The translations under genes and the position numbers were made by a program. Positions 61,035 through 64,000 of a stretch of DNA of 64,000 nucleotides are shown one piece after another; the stretch's first letter is position 1; every line of letters starts with the position of its first letter. The stretch is taken from NCBI GenBank assembly GCA_016721425.1, contig JADKID010000045.1, positions 62,001 to 126,000 of the forward strand, read 5' to 3'. Under the pieces are notes generated by a model, which worked only from the letters and a program-made list of their open reading frames with translations, was not told the origin of the DNA and did no database searches. The DNA is from Bryobacterales bacterium (lineage in GTDB: Bacteria; Acidobacteriota; Terriglobia; Bryobacterales; Bryobacteraceae).

Positions 61035-63221
61035 TTAGAACCACTGGAAGGTGTAGCCGAAGCGCACACCGCGGCCGATCTCCGGAGCGAAGTCCTTGAT
61101 GAAACTGAGGTGATTCCGGTAGAGGCGGTCTCCGAGGTTGAACGTGTTTACCGTAAACGTCTGCATGATGTGCTGGCGGGCGATTGTGTAGCTGGCATTC
61201 AGATGGAAGACAGCGTAGCCCGCGGTGCGCGTTTCGTTGGGAGCGACCTTACCCTGCTGATTCGCAATCACGGCCTCAGGCCGAAGGTTGAGGCCCTTCC
61301 AAAGAAAATCAAGGCCGACCCGTCCACGGGCCGGAGGAATGCGGGGGAGATAGAAACGCGAATCGGTACTCAGGCGTGCGTTCACCAGATCAAAGCCTGT
61401 ATTCAGCCACAGAGGTCCGGCCAGCTTGAACTGCGCGCGGGCTTCGCCGCCGAGGTAGCGCGAGTCGGCCTGTTTATATTCAAAAACCGGAAGAGAGTCC
61501 TCCTCCTCGCCCGTGGGGCTGAAGTAGACAAAGTCGTGCATCTGGTAGGCGAACAGATTAGCCTCGGCCTTGAATCGCAGGGCTTGGTGACGGAGCGAAA
61601 CCTCCGCGCCGTCGCTCTTCTCGCGTTTCAGATTGGGGTCTCCTATCTCGTAGGCGAGGTTGCCCGGATGCGGGCCGATGTTGTAGAGCTCTTCCAAGCC
61701 AGGAGCGCGATAGGAGTGCATATAGTTGACTACCAGCGTTCCGTCCTTCCAGGTGGGTAGAAAGACGCCAGCCGAGGCTGACAAGCCCGTGAACGACCGG
61801 CTGGGAGCACCGATGGGATTGTAGGCGTTCCGCTCCAGACGGCCGCCAAACTGAAACCGGATTCTCTCGAAAGTAAGCTCTTCCATCCCAAAGACGGCGA
61901 GGGCGTTCTGCTTCACGGGCGGGGCGATGGCCTCTTCGCCGACAGTGTTGTAGTCGCGGTGCAGACCCCAGAAGCCGTAGCTTCCGGTGAGACGCTTGAA
62001 TTTCTTCTGGTTGACAACGCCGTTGTAGGTGAACTGCTTGTTGAAGAACTGGGTACCCACCATTCCATCCACCAGCTCCTTATGCTCATAGTCCGAGTAG
62101 TTGAGGTCAAACTGAACCTGCTCGGCGAAGCTGCCCAACTGCTTGAGCGCCCCATTCAGGCGGGCGCTGTTGCGGCGCATATTGAGGATCGGCATTTCCT
62201 CATCGGTGCTGGCCGCGGGTATCCCATAGGTGGTCTCGAAGTTCTGGAAGTTCGCGTTGACCGAGAGTTTTTCGCCAAAACGGCCGGCGCCCACTTTGTA
62301 GTCGGTCATCTCCGTGGCTGAGTTGAGCACTTTGCCCAGCGGAGTGTTGTAGTCGCTGGTGCGCATGCCGCCGCCGGAGCCGTAGAAGATCCAGTCGTTC
62401 TTCCCGTATTCGAAGGCTCCGCTGCCGCCACCCTGCGAGTTGCCGGTCCCGCCCAACCCGTTCAAGGTGAGGTGGAGTCCCTCGTGCGGATGCTGGTTGA
62501 TGATGTGGTGATCGGTGAGGACGTTGACAACGCCGCCGATCGCATTGGAACCATAGAGCAGCGTGGCAGGCCCGCGGACCACTTCAACGCGCTCGACGTT
62601 GGAGGAATCCACCGGCTCGCCGTGATCGCCGGACTGAGAGGATAGCGTGCCCGTGCGGGCGCCATCCTGGAGAATCAACACGCGATCGCCATCGAAGCCG
62701 CGCACAACGGGGCGGGACGTACCAGGTCCGAAGCTGCGTTTGGCGATGCCGGCCTCGTTGTCCAGCAGATCGCCCAGTGACGTAGAGGAACTCTTGCCCG
62801 CCAATTGATAAGCGTCCAACGAAGTGACGGTCTGAAACGCGTCGGAAACGGGCGTCTCGGTGCCGGTAGCGGTCACCGTGATGGATTCTCGCAGGGCGGA
62901 AACCTGGAGGGCGAACCGAAGTGTAGCAGTGGCTCCGGCAGTGACCGTGATGGCCTGCCTGGCATCCGCCAAGGCGTGCATATGGGCCATTACCGTGTAG
63001 GCGCCAGGAGGAACGTTGGCGATGGTGAATTCGCCCGTGGCGTTCGTTGAGACGGTACGGCCGAGCGGTGAAATCAGCACGCTGGCGTTGTGCACCGGCG
63101 TTCCCGTGGCGGCGAGCGTAACGACACCGGCGACAACACCGGTGGAGCCGATAACAGGAGGGGCTTCTTCCGCGATCAGATGGGGCGCAAAAAGAAGTAG
63201 CGATGCTGCGAGTAAGTGCAT
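61035..63221 (-). CDS. TonB-dependent outer-membrane receptor with carboxypeptidase-regulatory-like domain
   Basis: A 728-aa outer-membrane transporter. Signal peptide (LLAASLLLFAPHLIA), then a carboxypeptidase-regulatory-like/CarboxypepD_reg domain (VAGVVTLAATGTPVHNASVLISPLGRTVSTNATGEFTIANVPPGAYTV), the plug domain (DQVGDLLDNEAG-like, RPVVRGFDGDRVLILQDGARTGTLSSQSGDHGEPVDSSNVERVEVVRGPATLLYGSNAIGGVVNV) and a 22-strand barrel ending in FGYTFQWF. The substrate is unknown; the plug resembles metal or siderophore receptors. Confidence 0.93.
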   Translation of the reverse strand: MHLLAASLLLFAPHLIAEEAPPVIGSTGVVAGVVTLAATGTPVHNASVLISPLGRTVSTNATGEFTIANVPPGAYTVMAHMHALADARQAITVTAGATATLRFALQVSALRESITVTATGTETPVSDAFQTVTSLDAYQLAGKSSSTSLGDLLDNEAGIAKRSFGPGTSRPVVRGFDGDRVLILQDGARTGTLSSQSGDHGEPVDSSNVERVEVVRGPATLLYGSNAIGGVVNVLTDHHIINQHPHEGLHLTLNGLGGTGNSQGGGSGAFEYGKNDWIFYGSGGGMRTSDYNTPLGKVLNSATEMTDYKVGAGRFGEKLSVNANFQNFETTYGIPAASTDEEMPILNMRRNSARLNGALKQLGSFAEQVQFDLNYSDYEHKELVDGMVGTQFFNKQFTYNGVVNQKKFKRLTGSYGFWGLHRDYNTVGEEAIAPPVKQNALAVFGMEELTFERIRFQFGGRLERNAYNPIGAPSRSFTGLSASAGVFLPTWKDGTLVVNYMHSYRAPGLEELYNIGPHPGNLAYEIGDPNLKREKSDGAEVSLRHQALRFKAEANLFAYQMHDFVYFSPTGEEEDSLPVFEYKQADSRYLGGEARAQFKLAGPLWLNTGFDLVNARLSTDSRFYLPRIPPARGRVGLDFLWKGLNLRPEAVIANQQGKVAPNETRTAGYAVFHLNASYTIARQHIMQTFTVNTFNLGDRLYRNHLSFIKDFAPEIGRGVRFGYTFQWF

Positions 63222-63386
63222 AGGAGGGAGACCAGTCTCTGAGTCAATTGTCCGGCGCGTCAGGCCGTAGCGTGACGATCAACTGGTGAACGGATCGGGA
63301 ACAGGTGGTGAGCGGGCCCGATCTAACGATGAGCGGACCCAGCTACATGGACCGAAAACCCCATTCGGCGCGTCTAAGGGAGTAGA

Positions 63387-63734
63387 ATGCTACGCTACTT
63401 CACCGTCGAACAGGCTGCTCTGCTACTGCCGGAGATTCAGCGGTTGCTGGTGCGGGCCAGATTGGCGCAATGGAAACTGGGCCGGGAGGAGGGCGCGATC
63501 AGCGAGTTGGACGAGTCTCTCACCGCCATCCAGGAACACGGCGCACACGTGAAAGATCTCGACGCTGGCTTGGTAGATTTCCCCACGCGCTACCTGGGAC
63601 ATGACGCGCTTCTATGCTACCGATTGGGGGACGCCGGCATCTCCCACTGGCACAGTGTAGATGACGGAGATCGGGGCCGGCGGCGGATCGACAAGCGCTT
63701 CCTGGAAAACCACAGCGGCACAGCCATCCAATAG
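63387..63734 (+). CDS. DUF2203 family protein
   Basis: A 115-aa protein: LRYFTVEQAALLLPEIQRLLVRARLAQWKL, then VKDLDAGLVDFPTRYLGHDALLCYRLGDAGISHWHSVDDGDRGRRRID. The family has a conserved His/Trp (HWH) and acidic pocket and no proven function. Confidence 0.88.
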   Translation: MLRYFTVEQAALLLPEIQRLLVRARLAQWKLGREEGAISELDESLTAIQEHGAHVKDLDAGLVDFPTRYLGHDALLCYRLGDAGISHWHSVDDGDRGRRRIDKRFLENHSGTAIQ

Positions 63735-63784
63735 CAAGATTTTCCTAGCCGAATCTCTGCGCTCCTGATAATCTAGGCGCTTCC

Positions 63785-64000
63785 ATGCTGCTTCGGTTCC
63801 ACCCCGCGGCCGTCGTGCTGGCCCTATGTTCGTTTGCCATGGCCTGCCCTGGGCAGGAACGGCCAACCGCGGGCCGCAAGGAAATCCTGATCCTCCACTC
63901 CTATCATGCCGGGTACAACTGGACGGACGAACTGAACAGGGGGCTGCGCTCCGTCCTGGAGGCACAGCAGTTCGAGATGGAGATCTGGGTGGAGTACCTG
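63785..64000 (+). CDS. Periplasmic substrate-binding/sensor protein, N-terminal part (cut by window end)
   Basis: The window ends after 72 codons. A signal peptide (LRFHPAAVVLALCSFAMACPGQ) is followed by KEILILHSYHAGYNWTDELNRGLRSVLEAQQF, the start of the ABC-transporter substrate-binding-like domain found on periplasmic sensors of histidine kinases and related proteins. Whether this is a sensor kinase cannot be seen from the fragment. Confidence 0.75.
   Translation, partial: MLLRFHPAAVVLALCSFAMACPGQERPTAGRKEILILHSYHAGYNWTDELNRGLRSVLEAQQFEMEIWVEYL

Overview
The window is high-GC, densely coded DNA from a free-living Gram-negative bacterium, most likely an acidobacterium of the Solibacteres/Bryobacterales type. 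The basis is family content, not a database match: three VWA proteins of the acidobacterial 'VWFA-related' kind, a DUF1549/DUF1553 plus DUF1501 pair, a carboxypeptidase-regulatory TonB receptor, DUF1080, and Kdo (LPS) genes. I saw no rRNA, tRNA, insertion sequence, prophage or CRISPR array.

Layout. 103-13303 (minus) is one tightly coupled Wzx/Wzy-type exopolysaccharide operon: a PAP2-Wzi fusion, Wza-like export protein, Wzz-like protein, flippase, two hexapeptide acyltransferases, an epimerase, GT2, a Wzy-like polymerase and GT4. It is preceded by an unusual 470-base untranslated stretch full of perfect stem-loops. 13775-19044 (minus) holds carbohydrate hydrolases (GH78, GH88). 19087-27714 is mixed envelope and housekeeping: a CDGSH protein, lipoprotein, PlsC, an S41 protease, DUF1501/DUF1549 and a pilin-like protein. 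27744-30938 (minus) is kdsB-pyrG-kdsA. 31074-33117 is a sparse region with a self-contained XRE/membrane-protein operon that has a clear promoter and operator, plus decayed coding sequence. 33118-36192 carries three VWA genes and a small coupled ORF. 36341-38250 is rplU-rpmA-obg. 38124-41268 (minus) is a thioesterase, a radical SAM selenoprotein and a frameshifted ATP-grasp gene. 41293-56279 is mostly single housekeeping and envelope genes, including a permuted ACP-like membrane protein. 56255-58568 contains beta-lactamase, cupin, a VOC protein and a MerB-family selenoprotein. 58593-64000 contains a TPR protein, a pseudo-receiver, ispG, a TonB receptor, DUF2203 and the start of a periplasmic binding/sensor protein.

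The most important result is two in-frame TGA codons that look like selenocysteine. Each is followed 12-13 nt later by a perfect 7-bp stem with a GGTC-containing loop, which is the bacterial SECIS layout. One gives a radical SAM protein ending in Cys-Sec-Ala-Glu-Pro. The other gives a full-length (211 aa) organomercurial-lyase-like protein in which Sec sits where MerB has its second catalytic cysteine. Ordinary gene calling stops both genes at the TGA. The Sec-insertion machinery (selA, selB, selC, selD) is not in the window and must lie elsewhere if this reading is right.
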